Positions 18,034 through 26,532 of a stretch of DNA of 64,000 nt are shown here, in pieces. Within the stretch, counting starts at the first letter, position 1; each line of letters opens with the position of its first letter. Source of the stretch: Caulobacteraceae bacterium (GTDB lineage: Bacteria > Pseudomonadota > Alphaproteobacteria > Caulobacterales > Caulobacteraceae). The position numbers were made by a program, and so were the translations under genes. Under the pieces are notes generated by a model. That model saw only the letters and a list, made by a program, of their open reading frames with translations, searched no databases and had not been told where the DNA came from. The stretch covers positions 62,001 through 126,000 of the forward strand of contig CANJLH010000009.1 of assembly GCA_947475415.1 (NCBI GenBank), given 5' to 3'.

Positions 18034-18722
18034 GGCTTGGCGGCGGCGGCTCCCGTGGAGGTCGCGACGGTCCCGGCGTTGACCCGGAACCGCTTTCCGT
18101 CACGGTTGAACTCGGCCATCTGGGGCGTCACCTCGAAGCCCACCAGAACTTCGAAGTTGGAGCCCGAGGTGGTCATCTTGGCCCTGGGGATGGTGATTTC
18201 GCCGATCTGTTCGGTGACCCGCACCCGATCCTCGCCGTTCTGGAACTTCACCGGCAGGTCGAAGGTCTTGCGGGTGATGACCATGTTGTTGCGGTGGGTC
18301 ACGGCGATCCAGTAGCGATAGGTCTTCGACGTCCCCTCGGCCATCGGCCCGCGGCCCAGCTCGAACAGGATCTCCATCTTCAGCTTGATGGGCTCTTCAC
18401 CCTTGTACTGACAGCCGGCCGAGACGCCCTGGATCTCGCCGGTGTAGCCCACCGATGATGACGCCTCGCGACCATCCTTGAATTCCGCATACCTGGCCGC
18501 GTCATAGAGGATCTTTACGTAGGGACAGGGGCCCGCGTTGCGCAGCTGCGGCAGGGGGGCCTGGGGCTGCTCCCATTCCTTCTTCTGTTTCTCGCGCTTG
18601 GCGTCCGCCTCCTCGTCATCGCCGCCGCCCCCCCCGCCTCCGCCCATCTGGGCGTAGCTGATGGCGGGCATGGCCGCGCTGAGCGTGAACAGGGCGGCGA
18701 ACAGAAGCGGCAATCGGCGCAT
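18030..18722 (-). CDS. Secreted hypothetical protein upstream of argS
   Basis: 230 residues from the ATG at 18722. A signal peptide is clear ([24 protein letters not shown]), then a run of glycines, an acidic/basic stretch ([16 protein letters not shown]) and a conserved-looking domain with two cysteines ([13 protein letters not shown] and [10 protein letters not shown]). The rest reads as beta strands ([24 protein letters not shown]). I do not recognise a named family. It is likely periplasmic and translationally coupled to argS. Confidence 0.75.
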   Translation of the reverse strand: MRRLPLLFAALFTLSAAMPAISYAQMGGGGGGGGDDEEADAKREKQKKEWEQPQAPLPQLRNAGPCPYVKILYDAARYAEFKDGREASSSVGYTGEIQGVSAGCQYKGEEPIKLKMEILFELGRGPMAEGTSKTYRYWIAVTHRNNMVITRKTFDLPVKFQNGEDRVRVTEQIGEITIPRAKMTTSGSNFEVLVGFEVTPQMAEFNRDGKRFRVNAGTVATSTGAAAAKP

Positions 18723-18842
18723 GGCGGGGCGTCCAGGACCAGGGGGCGCGGTACGTCGCGCGGCAGCCGCCTGATTAGAGCCAATCGCCCAATGCCGCAA
18801 CGCGGCTGGCGGTCGCGCACGTCGCGCCTTACCCTGCGCGGC

Positions 18843-19799
18843 ATGAGCGCAACACCCGCCCGCCGTCCCCTGACCATCCGCCTCGCCAGCCCGCGCGGCT
18901 TCTGCGCCGGCGTCGACCGGGCCATCCAGATCGTCGAGCGCGCCCTGGAGAAGTACGGCGCTCCGGTCTACGTCCGCCATGAGATCGTTCATAATCGCCA
19001 TGTGGTCGACCGGTTGAAGGCCCTGGGCGCAGTGTTCGTCGAGGAACTCGACCAGGCGCCGACTGACCGGCCGGTGGTGTTCTCCGCCCATGGGGTGCCC
19101 AAGTCGGTGCCCGCCGAGGCCCGCGGCCGGAAGATGTTCTACCTCGACGCCACCTGCCCGCTGGTCTCCAAGGTGCATGTGGAGGCCCAGCGCCACCATG
19201 ACGCCGGCCGCGAGATCCTGCTGATCGGCCACGCCGGGCATCCAGAGGTGGTGGGCACCATGGGCCAGCTTCCCCCCGGCGCAGTGACCCTGATCGAGAC
19301 CGTGGACGACGCCGCGGCCTTCACGCCTCAGGATCCGGCCAACGTCGCCTTTGTCACCCAGACCACCCTGTCGGTGGACGACACCGCCGCCATCGTGGAC
19401 GCCCTGCGCCGCCGGTTCCCCGCCATCGCCGCGCCGCATAAGGAGGACATCTGCTATGCCACCACCAACCGTCAGGAGTCGGTCAAGGCCGCCTGCGCCG
19501 GCGCCGATGTCCTGCTGGTGCTGGGGTCAGCCAATTCCTCCAACTCGGTGCGGCTGGTGGAGGTGGGCAAGCGGGCCGGAGCCGGCGCGGCCTATCTGAT
19601 TGAGGACGCGGACGCCCTGGACCTGAACTGGCTCCACGGCGCCGCCACCGTGGCGGTCACCGCCGGCGCCTCGGCGCCAGAGGTGCTGGTGGCCGGCGTC
19701 ATCGACCGACTGGCGCAAACGTATGACATCAAGGTTGTCGAGGGCGCCGCACCCCGCGAGACGGTGAGCTTCAAGCTGCCAAGGGCCCTGACGTCCTAG
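18843..19799 (+). CDS. ispH: 4-hydroxy-3-methylbut-2-enyl diphosphate reductase
   Basis: 318 residues from the ATG at 18843. Three conserved iron-sulfur cysteines sit in [11 protein letters not shown] (Cys21), [13 protein letters not shown] and [12 protein letters not shown]; the substrate-binding GSANSSNS is also present. It catalyses the last MEP-pathway step to IPP and DMAPP. In many alphaproteobacteria thrB and rnhA follow ispH directly; here they are about 10 kb away, with an accessory block between. Confidence 0.97.
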   Translation: MSATPARRPLTIRLASPRGFCAGVDRAIQIVERALEKYGAPVYVRHEIVHNRHVVDRLKALGAVFVEELDQAPTDRPVVFSAHGVPKSVPAEARGRKMFYLDATCPLVSKVHVEAQRHHDAGREILLIGHAGHPEVVGTMGQLPPGAVTLIETVDDAAAFTPQDPANVAFVTQTTLSVDDTAAIVDALRRRFPAIAAPHKEDICYATTNRQESVKAACAGADVLLVLGSANSSNSVRLVEVGKRAGAGAAYLIEDADALDLNWLHGAATVAVTAGASAPEVLVAGVIDRLAQTYDIKVVEGAAPRETVSFKLPRALTS

Positions 19800-19805
19800 G
19801 CGCGC

Positions 19806-20414
19806 TCATGTCATTCCCGGCCGCAGCTCAACGAACAGCGCCTCAACCTCCGCGCAGAGGGTTGCGCCCTGGCGCAGTTCGCCGCGGACAAGCCGCTTGC
19901 GCCCCTCGATCCGCTCCACCCAGGCGCTGATCTGGTGCTCCACGTTCAGGAACGCAACTGACCGATATTCGGTGTGGATATAGGCGGTGCGGGCGCGCAC
20001 GCGGTCGCTGTTGGCGAGCCGGCCCAGCAGGTCGTCGAACAGCAGCGGGATCGCACCGCCATGCACCACGCCATTGGCCCCCAGGAAGAACCGGCCGAAG
20101 GTCACCGTCCCACGCATCGATGTGTCATCGGCATGGGTGACCACCACCGGCGGCGCCATCACCTTGCCGCGTCCAGGCAGGTCGAGGCGGCCGGACATGA
20201 AGGGATCGCTTTCCTCCACCGCGTGCGCCGCCAGCCGCTCGGCCCAGGCGCGAAGGTCGGCGGTCAGCGCCGCGGCGGTTTGCGCATCGGGCTTGGCCGG
20301 CGCGGCCCGGTCAAGGAAGTCACGTAGCGCCGCCTGCATCGCTCCGTAGGCGGCGCGCACGTCCGGCGGCGTGGTATCCTCGGCGTCCTGCGCGCCGGGC
20401 CAGGCGCCGGTCAT
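19806..20414 (-). CDS. PaaI-type hotdog thioesterase
   Basis: 202 residues from the ATG at 20414. The C-terminal part has hotdog-fold features: a GRFFLGANGVVHGGAIPLLFDDLLGRLAN segment (HGG plus acidic residue on the central helix) and the strand ARTAYIHTEYRSVAFLN. The N-terminal ~70 residues are helical. It probably hydrolyses an acyl-CoA; the substrate is unknown. It is convergent with ispH, 6 bp apart. Confidence 0.75.
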   Translation of the reverse strand: MTGAWPGAQDAEDTTPPDVRAAYGAMQAALRDFLDRAAPAKPDAQTAAALTADLRAWAERLAAHAVEESDPFMSGRLDLPGRGKVMAPPVVVTHADDTSMRGTVTFGRFFLGANGVVHGGAIPLLFDDLLGRLANSDRVRARTAYIHTEYRSVAFLNVEHQISAWVERIEGRKRLVRGELRQGATLCAEVEALFVELRPGMT

Positions 20415-20491
20415 GAGCGGGCACGCAAGGCGGCGATCAACGGCGGCGGCGTATCGTGGGTCATGGCGTCCTGGCGCTGGATGTAGATGTC

Positions 20492-21235
20492 TCAGAAGGC
20501 GTAGGTCGCCGCGATCACCAGGGCGTCGCGGTGGCCGAGGCGGGGGCGCGGCGGGCCAGCGCGGGGATCGCCGTGGGTCCATGTGGCGCTGAACTCAGAG
20601 CGTCCCAACTGTCTGGCGACGCCCGCCGAATAATCCTGGCGGCTGCGGCCGCCGCGCCCGCCGACAGGCTCCAGAAAACCCGCATGGGCGAAGATCCTGA
20701 CATCCTTGGCCGGGCGCAGAGCGCCGGACAGGTCGGCGTACAGGGTGTCAACGCCGGAGTTATAGTAGTTCTGCGCGTAATTGAGCCGCAGACTGACGCG
20801 GTCGGTGAGGATCGCGCCATAGACCTCGGTGTAATTGACCACCCGCTTGCCCGCCGAGAAATCAGCAACGTGGTGGTGGCTGACGCCGAGATCGTAGGCC
20901 GGGCCATGACCGGGCCTGATCGCATAGCCGGCGTAGGTGATGTAGCGGATCGGCTGGAGTCCGTCGCGCCGGGTCGCCGCCAGAATTGCCGTCTCGCCCG
21001 CATACAGGCCAGCCTTGTGGTCGTAAGCGAGGTCGACGCTGACCGTCGGCCGCTCGTCGCTATGGCTGCGGCCGCGATAGCGGTAGTCGGACTGCAAGGT
21101 GATCCCGGCGCTCACCTGCGCCGCGGCCGGCGCGGCGGCGAGCATCAGGATCAGGACGAACCCGGCGAGCGCCCTAGGGACGGCCGGCGAACGCCTCAGT
21201 CTGACGGGCGCACCCGCAGGCGCAGGGGCCCGCAT
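20492..21235 (-). CDS. TorF-like putative porin
   Basis: 247 residues from the ATG at 21235: N-terminal basic region, signal peptide (ALAGFVLILMLAAAPAAAQ), then beta-barrel sequence opening with SAGITLQSDYRYRGRSHSDERP, the signature of the TorF/Gcw_chp putative porin family, and ending in a C-terminal aromatic (TYAF). It is probably an outer-membrane protein. Its 5' end overlaps the protease gene by about 60 bp, implying coupling to the ECF operon upstream. Confidence 0.75.
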   Translation of the reverse strand: MRAPAPAGAPVRLRRSPAVPRALAGFVLILMLAAAPAAAQVSAGITLQSDYRYRGRSHSDERPTVSVDLAYDHKAGLYAGETAILAATRRDGLQPIRYITYAGYAIRPGHGPAYDLGVSHHHVADFSAGKRVVNYTEVYGAILTDRVSLRLNYAQNYYNSGVDTLYADLSGALRPAKDVRIFAHAGFLEPVGGRGGRSRQDYSAGVARQLGRSEFSATWTHGDPRAGPPRPRLGHRDALVIAATYAF

Positions 21236-22424
21236 GCCTAAGCAGGGTGGCGCAGGGATCGACGGCGCGTGATTGGGGCGAGACCAGCGCCAGGCCCGGG
21301 CGCGCCTCATGGCCGCGTTCCCGGACGAGGGCGAACAGTCCACTGACATGCGCCGCCGCATAGGAGCTCCCGTTGGCGAGTCCCCAGCCGCCGCCGGGTT
21401 GCGTGGTCAGCACGTCGCGCCCGAGCGCCAGATATACTGATTTTCCCGCGACCGTCGACTCGGACCCCACCGCTATGACCCCGGTATGCGAAGCTGGAAA
21501 ACCGCCGTCAGGTCGCTTTTCATCATAGGCGGCCACCACGACGGCGCCGCGCGCCAAGGCCGTGTCCACCAGTCGGACCAGCAGCGGGGTCGCCGGTCCG
21601 CTCAGACTGAGATTGATCACCTCCGCACGGCGGTCGATGGCGAAGATCAGCGCCTTGGCGAGGCTCAGACTGTCGCAGGTGGTTTGCACACCGCCTTCGG
21701 GCGCGCGGGATTCCCCGCAGGCGCGCAGGGCCAGCAGGCGCGCGGCGGGCGCCACGCCCACAATGCCCTTGTCATTATCGGCCCGTGCGGCGATGACGCC
21801 GGCGACGCCGGTGCCATGGGTCTCTGGGCCGGCGGCCGCAGCTGGGCGGAAGTCCTCACTCAGCGCGATCTGGCCGATCAGGTCGGGATGCGCGACGTCG
21901 ATCAGGCTGTCGATCACCGCAACGCGCACATTGCGGCCCGTGGCCAGTTCATGCAGGGCCGACAGGCGCCACGCCCACGTCGCCGGCTGCATCGCGTAGA
22001 GCGGATCATTGGGTTCGCGGGGGGTGGCCTGCGCGCTGAACGTCTCCACCGGTTCGGCCCAGGCCACCGCGCGCTCCTGGGCGATGCGCTGGACCAGGTC
22101 GGCGGTCGAGCGGCCCTGAGGCACGGCCATGACGTAGCATTCCACCCCGGCCAAGGGCATCGGCCAGTCGCTGACCATGGTCAGGCCGAATTTGCGCGCA
22201 ACCGCCGACGCCAGACGCCGCCGCGCGGCGCGCCCCTGGCCGTCACCATAGCCGCCACCGTAGCTGGAGCCGGCATTGAAGTGGGGCGGCGGCAGGCGAA
22301 GCATCACCATGATCTGCCGCTCGCCCGCAGCGCTCTCAACCGTTGCGGCCGAGGCCGGCGCGCCAAGACCGCATGCGACAACCGCAAGCGCCAGGGTCAC
22401 GGCCAGGAGCAGGCGCTTCATCAC
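21174..22424 (-). CDS. Subtilisin-like (S8) serine protease, exported
   Basis: 416 residues. The N-terminal signal could be a lipobox (AVVAC at 14-18) or signal peptidase I type (APASA). The catalytic triad is Asp172 (VAVIDSLID), His203 (THGTGVAGV) and Ser354 (NGSSYAAAHV). The tail after about 380 is Cys-rich and low complexity. Its start overlaps the anti-sigma stop by 4 bp, so it belongs to the sigma operon. It may process extracytoplasmic proteins of the regulon; this is inference. Confidence 0.9.
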   Translation of the reverse strand: MMKRLLLAVTLALAVVACGLGAPASAATVESAAGERQIMVMLRLPPPHFNAGSSYGGGYGDGQGRAARRRLASAVARKFGLTMVSDWPMPLAGVECYVMAVPQGRSTADLVQRIAQERAVAWAEPVETFSAQATPREPNDPLYAMQPATWAWRLSALHELATGRNVRVAVIDSLIDVAHPDLIGQIALSEDFRPAAAAGPETHGTGVAGVIAARADNDKGIVGVAPAARLLALRACGESRAPEGGVQTTCDSLSLAKALIFAIDRRAEVINLSLSGPATPLLVRLVDTALARGAVVVAAYDEKRPDGGFPASHTGVIAVGSESTVAGKSVYLALGRDVLTTQPGGGWGLANGSSYAAAHVSGLFALVRERGHEARPGLALVSPQSRAVDPCATLLRHAGPCACGCARQTEAFAGRP

Positions 22425-23038
22425 CGGGGCGAATCTCCGTCCAGGGACTCAGCCAGGGTGACGGCCGCATGGGCGCGCAGGTCGGCAAGCGCCTTCGCCC
22501 GTGCGGCTGCGGGAACCTCCAGCACGAAGGCGCCGGACGCGGTGGGGCCATCAGTCACGCGAGCGTTGGCGGATCTGAGGATCGCCAGCACCGCCTGTTC
22601 GCGGATCTGAGGGTCGAACGTGACGATGATCCGCGCCGAAGCCGCCGGCGGGGTCGCCAGGGTGCGATAGCCATCACGGCGCAGGCTGAATGCGAGGTCC
22701 GTCGCCAGCAGGGCCAGAATGGCGGCCTGGGCCGCCACCGCCAGTCCGATCCAGACCCGCGCCCGCTTCGGCTCCCGGCGGGCGGGCCGGGCGCGGGGCG
22801 ACGCCGCGATCCGGCTGCGCATTCGCAACCAGTCCCGCTCCATAGCCTGCGGAACCGCGAGGATCTCCGCGCGCAGCCGCCGTTCGGCCTCGAACTCCAT
22901 CCGGCAATCGGGGCAGGCGGCGAGATGGGCGTCGACGCGAATTTTCTCCGCGCCGTCCAGCCGCTCGGTGAGCCGCCAGGGTAGCAGGCGCCTGATCTCG
23001 TCGTGGTCGGCGCCGGGCAAGGATGTGATGTTCGACAT
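22421..23038 (-). CDS. Zinc-finger transmembrane anti-sigma factor
   Basis: 205 residues. The cytoplasmic N-terminal domain has the zinc-binding pattern His38-x3-Cys42-x2-Cys45 (DAHLAACPDC) typical of anti-sigma domains. One membrane helix lies around 95-118 (VWIGLAVAAQAAILALLATDL). The periplasmic C-terminal domain includes RIIVTFDPQIREQAVLAILR and ASGAFVLEVP. It sits 8 bp downstream of the ECF sigma gene, so it is its expected antagonist. Confidence 0.88.
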   Translation of the reverse strand: MSNITSLPGADHDEIRRLLPWRLTERLDGAEKIRVDAHLAACPDCRMEFEAERRLRAEILAVPQAMERDWLRMRSRIAASPRARPARREPKRARVWIGLAVAAQAAILALLATDLAFSLRRDGYRTLATPPAASARIIVTFDPQIREQAVLAILRSANARVTDGPTASGAFVLEVPAAARAKALADLRAHAAVTLAESLDGDSPR

Positions 23039-23046
23039 CGGAGTTC

Positions 23047-23649
23047 TCAGATCCAGTCCGAAAAGTCGCCAGCGAGTTTGCTGCGCAAGCGCCGGCGGGC
23101 GTGGAACATTCGCGTTTTCACCGTATCCACCGGACAGTTCATGATTTCCGCGATTTCGCGGTAGCCCGCTTCGTGGAAATAGGCGAGGTCGACAACCGCC
23201 CGGTGCTCCGGCGAAAGTTCGCCCAGCGCCCCGAACAGCAGCTCATGGGTCTGCACCCGCTCCAGTTCGTGGTCGGGCCAAGGTTCGGCGCTGGCGCGCA
23301 GATCGGCGGCAGGGTCCTCCACCGGCTCGTCATTGCGCCGGAGCGCCCGCAACGCCTTGCGATAGGCGATCGCGAATATCCAGGTGGAGAACTTGCTGGC
23401 CCCGGCATAGCTTTCGGGGCGTTCCCAGACCACCATCATGGTGTCATCCAGGATTTCCTCCACCAGATGCATGCGACGGGTCATGTTGATCAGGAACTGG
23501 GTCAATCTCGGATGATAGGCTCGGTAAAGTTCTTCGAACGCGCGCACGTCCCCCTCGGCGATCTTGTCGATCAACCGCGCTTCGTCCGGCCGTTGTCCCT
23601 GTGCGCCCGCCTGGCGTGAGCCGGCGTTCGCGCGTGCGCCTCGTAACAT
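23047..23649 (-). CDS. ECF-family RNA polymerase sigma factor
   Basis: 200 residues. Region 2 is seen in FEELYRAYHPRLTQFL and STWIFAIAYRKALRALRR; region 4 in LSPEHRAVVDLAYFHEAGYREIAEIMNCPVDTVKTRMFHARRRL. It heads an operon with its anti-sigma factor, a protease and a porin. A bipartite motif (TGAACC-N18-ACTTA) lies just upstream and recurs before three other transcription units in the window, which suggests autoregulation and a local regulon. It does not look like EcfG: EcfG-type promoters here control other genes. Confidence 0.93.
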   Translation of the reverse strand: MLRGARANAGSRQAGAQGQRPDEARLIDKIAEGDVRAFEELYRAYHPRLTQFLINMTRRMHLVEEILDDTMMVVWERPESYAGASKFSTWIFAIAYRKALRALRRNDEPVEDPAADLRASAEPWPDHELERVQTHELLFGALGELSPEHRAVVDLAYFHEAGYREIAEIMNCPVDTVKTRMFHARRRLRSKLAGDFSDWI

Positions 23650-23670
23650 CGACGTTCCGCGTTTCCGCTA

Positions 23671-23700
23671 CTAAGTGTCCGACCGAGCCCGAAAGGTTCA
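23671..23700 (-). promoter_or_regulatory. Putative ECF promoter A (sigma/anti-sigma operon)
   Basis: Minus strand TGAACC (23700-23695), 18 nt, ACTTAG (23676-23671), ending 22 bp before the sigma ATG. It has the same -35 and identical spacing as sites B, C and D. Confidence 0.6.
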
Positions 23701-23761
23701 ATCCTACGCCGAACCGCCACGGCGCTCCATCGCGGGATCGACGCGGCGATCGGGATCGGGA

Positions 23762-24838
23762 TCAGACGAAATTGGCCGCCGAGATGTTATCGAGCGTCAC
23801 ACCCACCAGCACGAAGCCGAAGTCCGCCAGGTGATCGCCATTGCTGTCCACGAAGACGGCGACGTCGCTCCCGGCCTTGGCCGCGACGATCCTCAGCGCG
23901 GCGTCTGCGCCAAGAGCCGTATTGGCGGCGGTCAAGGCCGCGGAGAATTCGCCCTGCGACGCCGCCGCCTGCGCGGGATCTGATGTATCGACGCCATAGA
24001 TATAGCCATAGCCGTAGGGGTCGGCGGGCGGGGGAGCCGGCGCGGCTGCGGTGTTTGAAACGACCTCCGTATAGCCGCCGGTCAAGCCGACGCTGAGGCG
24101 ATCGCCCACCAGCCAGTCCGTGATCCGGTCGGCCAAGGCGAAATCCAGGTCCGACGATCCGGCGGCGAACACATAGAGGTCCGCGCCGCCGCCGCCGGTC
24201 AGGACATCATAGCCGCCTTCGCCAATGATGGTGTCGACGCCGCTCCCGCCGCGGATGGTGTCATCGCCCAGGTTTCCATCCAGAAGATCGCCGCCGCTCC
24301 CGGCGACGATCGAGTCGTTGCCTTGTCCACCGAGGATGGTGTCGGTCCCATTGGAGGCCGCGATGGTGTCGTTGCCCTTGTTGCCGTTGGACCAGTTGGC
24401 TTCGCCCGCCGCCGAACCCAGCACGATCGTGTCGTTGTCCTGGCCGCCATAGACGCTGTCGTTTCCGGCGCCGCCGACCAGCGAGTCGTCACCCTGATTT
24501 CCCTGCAGCAGATCCGGCCCGGCGCCGCCATCCATTGTGTCGCCGCCAGCACCGCCGAACAGTCCATCGTCGGCGCCGGTTCCCGCCGCGTTGTCGGCGC
24601 CGGTTCCGCCAACGTAAAGCCGACCGCCGCTTGCGAACATCAGGTCAAGGTCGCTGAATACGCCGGTTCCGAAGGTCACAGTGCGTCCGCCGAAGGTCAG
24701 CGCCGCCTGATCGGGACTGGTCTGAAACGCCACCACGACGCCGGTGGCGCTGCCCGCGCCGAACTGCAGGCTGTCGGTCGCGCCGTTATAGCCGGCCGCC
24801 TCTGCGGCCGTGATTGTCTGGAAGCTGAAAACCGCCAT
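23762..24838 (-). CDS. RTX-type calcium-binding repeat protein 1
   Basis: 358 residues from the ATG at 24838, with AGGAGG just upstream; the open frame extends to 24913 but through the promoter. There is no N-terminal signal. A conserved opening (FSFQTITAAEAAGYNGATDS) precedes about twelve nonapeptide repeats of the GGxGxDxxx type (residues about 105-225), which bind Ca2+ in a parallel beta-roll. The C terminus ends with a hydrophobic FVLVGVTLDNISAANFV, consistent with a type I secretion signal. No ABC exporter is in the window. A paralogue is at 34921. Confidence 0.88.
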   Translation of the reverse strand: MAVFSFQTITAAEAAGYNGATDSLQFGAGSATGVVVAFQTSPDQAALTFGGRTVTFGTGVFSDLDLMFASGGRLYVGGTGADNAAGTGADDGLFGGAGGDTMDGGAGPDLLQGNQGDDSLVGGAGNDSVYGGQDNDTIVLGSAAGEANWSNGNKGNDTIAASNGTDTILGGQGNDSIVAGSGGDLLDGNLGDDTIRGGSGVDTIIGEGGYDVLTGGGGADLYVFAAGSSDLDFALADRITDWLVGDRLSVGLTGGYTEVVSNTAAAPAPPPADPYGYGYIYGVDTSDPAQAAASQGEFSAALTAANTALGADAALRIVAAKAGSDVAVFVDSNGDHLADFGFVLVGVTLDNISAANFV

Positions 24839-24882
24839 GCGTCCCTCCTGATTCAAGGGTGCGCCTCTAGGGCCCGCCGACA

Positions 24883-24912
24883 GTGAGTGCCGGCCAGCAG
24901 CGCCGTGGTTCA
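24883..24912 (-). promoter_or_regulatory. Putative ECF promoter C (RTX protein 1)
   Basis: Minus strand TGAACC (24912-24907), 18 nt, ACTCAC (24888-24883), about 45 bp before the ATG of the RTX gene. Same spacing as A, B and D. Confidence 0.5.
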
Positions 24913-24962
24913 CCGCCAGACGCCGCGAGGTGAAAAAAGGTTAAAACTTCCCTGCCTGGCGT

Positions 24963-24992
24963 TGAACCATTTGCGTCCGGCCCGACACCTAC
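24963..24992 (+). promoter_or_regulatory. Putative ECF promoter D (outer-membrane/flavin/cytochrome operon)
   Basis: TGAACC (24963-24968), 18 nt, ACCTAC (24987-24992), back to back with promoter C. The first gene of the operon starts about 100 bp downstream. Confidence 0.5.
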
Positions 24993-25093
24993 ACGACAGG
25001 ACCAGAATAACGGCGGTTCAGCCGACGCGCCCGCGCGCCCGGCTATCGCTCAGGAACCGGGGAGAGGCCGCCGCTTATGCCGGGCTTAGGCGC

Positions 25094-25975
25094 ATGAGAG
25101 AGCCATTGAGCCGCGCATTGACCTGGGTGATCGCGGGTCTGTGCGCCGCTGTGGGATTCTCCGCCCGGGCTGATGAACCCCTGTTCGGATACGTCAACAC
25201 CACCGACCTTCTGCCCCGCGACAAGGTTCAGATTGAACAATGGGCGACCTGGCGCGACAGCGACGGACCGGGCCGTTTCCACCGGCTGGAAGGGCGCACC
25301 GAGGTAGACTATGGCCTGACCAGCGATCTGCAGGTTACCGCCTACCTCAACTATTCCCGCCAGAGCGCGCGCCTTGACGCCGCGGCGGCGCGCACCGCGG
25401 GGGCAGCCGGCTCCGTCGATATCCACAGCGGCCGCCTGGACGGTGTGACGGCAGAAGCGATCTGGCGAGTGGCGAGCCCATACCTGGCCCCGGTGGGCGC
25501 GGCCTTGCTGGCGGACTATAGTTTTGGGCCGGACCAGCCGGTTTTCGGCGTCAAGGGGATCGTGCAGAAGAATCTGCTCGACGACACCCTCGTCCTGGCG
25601 GCGAACCTGCGCCTTGATGTCGGCCAGCGGGAGTCCCTGCCCGCCCAGGCGGGCCGGCCGGCCGCCTGGCGCCATGTGACGCGGCTGGAGGCCGATCTCG
25701 GCGCCTCTTACCGGTTTCGGCCCAACTGGTCCGCCGCCCTCGAGCTGCGCGCCCGCGATCGCTACGCCGGCGGTGCGTGGCGGGATACGGCGATCTACGC
25801 TGGTCCAACCCTTCACTATGGGGCTCAGCGTTGGTTCATGACCCTCTCGGCCCTGGGCCGCCTGCATGGCGCGCATCGCGCCAATCGACCAGGCGATGCT
25901 GCAGGCGCCCTGAGCTACCTGGCCGAGCGCACCCGCGCGGACGGCGTTCGATTCCGGATCGGGAGAACCTTCTGA
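25094..25975 (+). CDS. Outer-membrane beta-barrel protein (DUF6662-like)
   Basis: 293 residues from the ATG at 25094. The signal peptide is ALTWVIAGLCAAVGFSARA, and the mature start DEPLFGYVNTTDLLPRDKVQIEQW followed by EVDYGLTSDLQVTAYLNYS resembles a family I associate with DUF6662. Alternating beta-strand sequence runs to a terminal GRTF (C-terminal Phe typical of barrels). It is first in an operon with FMN-binding, ApbE and cytochrome genes, so it may provide the outer-membrane part of an electron-transfer or uptake route. Confidence 0.7.
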   Translation: MREPLSRALTWVIAGLCAAVGFSARADEPLFGYVNTTDLLPRDKVQIEQWATWRDSDGPGRFHRLEGRTEVDYGLTSDLQVTAYLNYSRQSARLDAAAARTAGAAGSVDIHSGRLDGVTAEAIWRVASPYLAPVGAALLADYSFGPDQPVFGVKGIVQKNLLDDTLVLAANLRLDVGQRESLPAQAGRPAAWRHVTRLEADLGASYRFRPNWSAALELRARDRYAGGAWRDTAIYAGPTLHYGAQRWFMTLSALGRLHGAHRANRPGDAAGALSYLAERTRADGVRFRIGRTF

Positions 25976-25998
25976 ATGTCCAGGCGCGGATCGCCCAC

Positions 25999-26532
25999 AT
26001 GAGTTCGAAGAACGCGCCCTGGCTGATGCCAATTCTGGGGATCGCCGCCCTGGCGCCGGCGGCCTATGCCGCCAACTACCTGACCGCCGAACAGGCGCGC
26101 GCGGCGATGTTTCCGCGCGCCGCCTTCGCCGAACAGCCACTTACGCTGACCCCAGCGCAGACGGCTCAGATTCAGAAGCTCTCCGGCCAGCGGGTGCTGA
26201 ACCCCAAGGTTCAGGCCTGGCGGGTGTCCACCGGCGGCTGGTTCCTGGTGGACCGAGTGATCGGCAAGCACGAATTCATCACCTTCGCCGTGGGCGTCGA
26301 CGCCGCCGGCGCGGTGAAGGGCGTGGAGATTCTCGACTATCGGGAAAGCTATGGCGGCGAGGTCAACAGCGCCGCCTGGCGGGCCCAGTTCGTCGGCAAG
26401 CGCGCCGATGCGCCGCTCAAGCTGGGCGGCGACATCCGCAACATTTCCGGCGCCACCCTATCGTCCAAGCACATCACCGACGGCGTCAAGCGCCTGCTGG
26501 CCACCCATGCTGTCGCCCTCGCCTCCGCTTGA
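25999..26532 (+). CDS. Exported FMN-binding domain protein (flavinylation substrate)
   Basis: 177 residues from the ATG at 25999. A signal peptide ends near AAYA (residue 24). The FMN-binding domain ends in DIRNISGATLSSKHITDGVKRLL, where Thr153 of the SGAT motif is the residue that ApbE enzymes flavinylate in this family. It is predicted to be a periplasmic one- or two-electron carrier. It overlaps the ApbE gene by 26 bp, so substrate and modifying enzyme are encoded together. Confidence 0.85.
   Translation: MSSKNAPWLMPILGIAALAPAAYAANYLTAEQARAAMFPRAAFAEQPLTLTPAQTAQIQKLSGQRVLNPKVQAWRVSTGGWFLVDRVIGKHEFITFAVGVDAAGAVKGVEILDYRESYGGEVNSAAWRAQFVGKRADAPLKLGGDIRNISGATLSSKHITDGVKRLLATHAVALASA

Noticed and set aside
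16417-18315. 632-codon open frame antisense to argS
   Set aside because: It is the shadow of argS; the argS frame carries all class I synthetase motifs.
23762-24838. Reading RTX protein 1 as a toxin or protease
   Set aside because: Only the conserved N-terminal module and calcium repeats are seen; no catalytic or pore-forming domain is visible.
24997-25020. A further TGAACC on the minus strand in the RTX 1/operon spacer
   Set aside because: After 18 nt it is followed by TCGTGT, not ACYYA, so it does not fit the shared motif.
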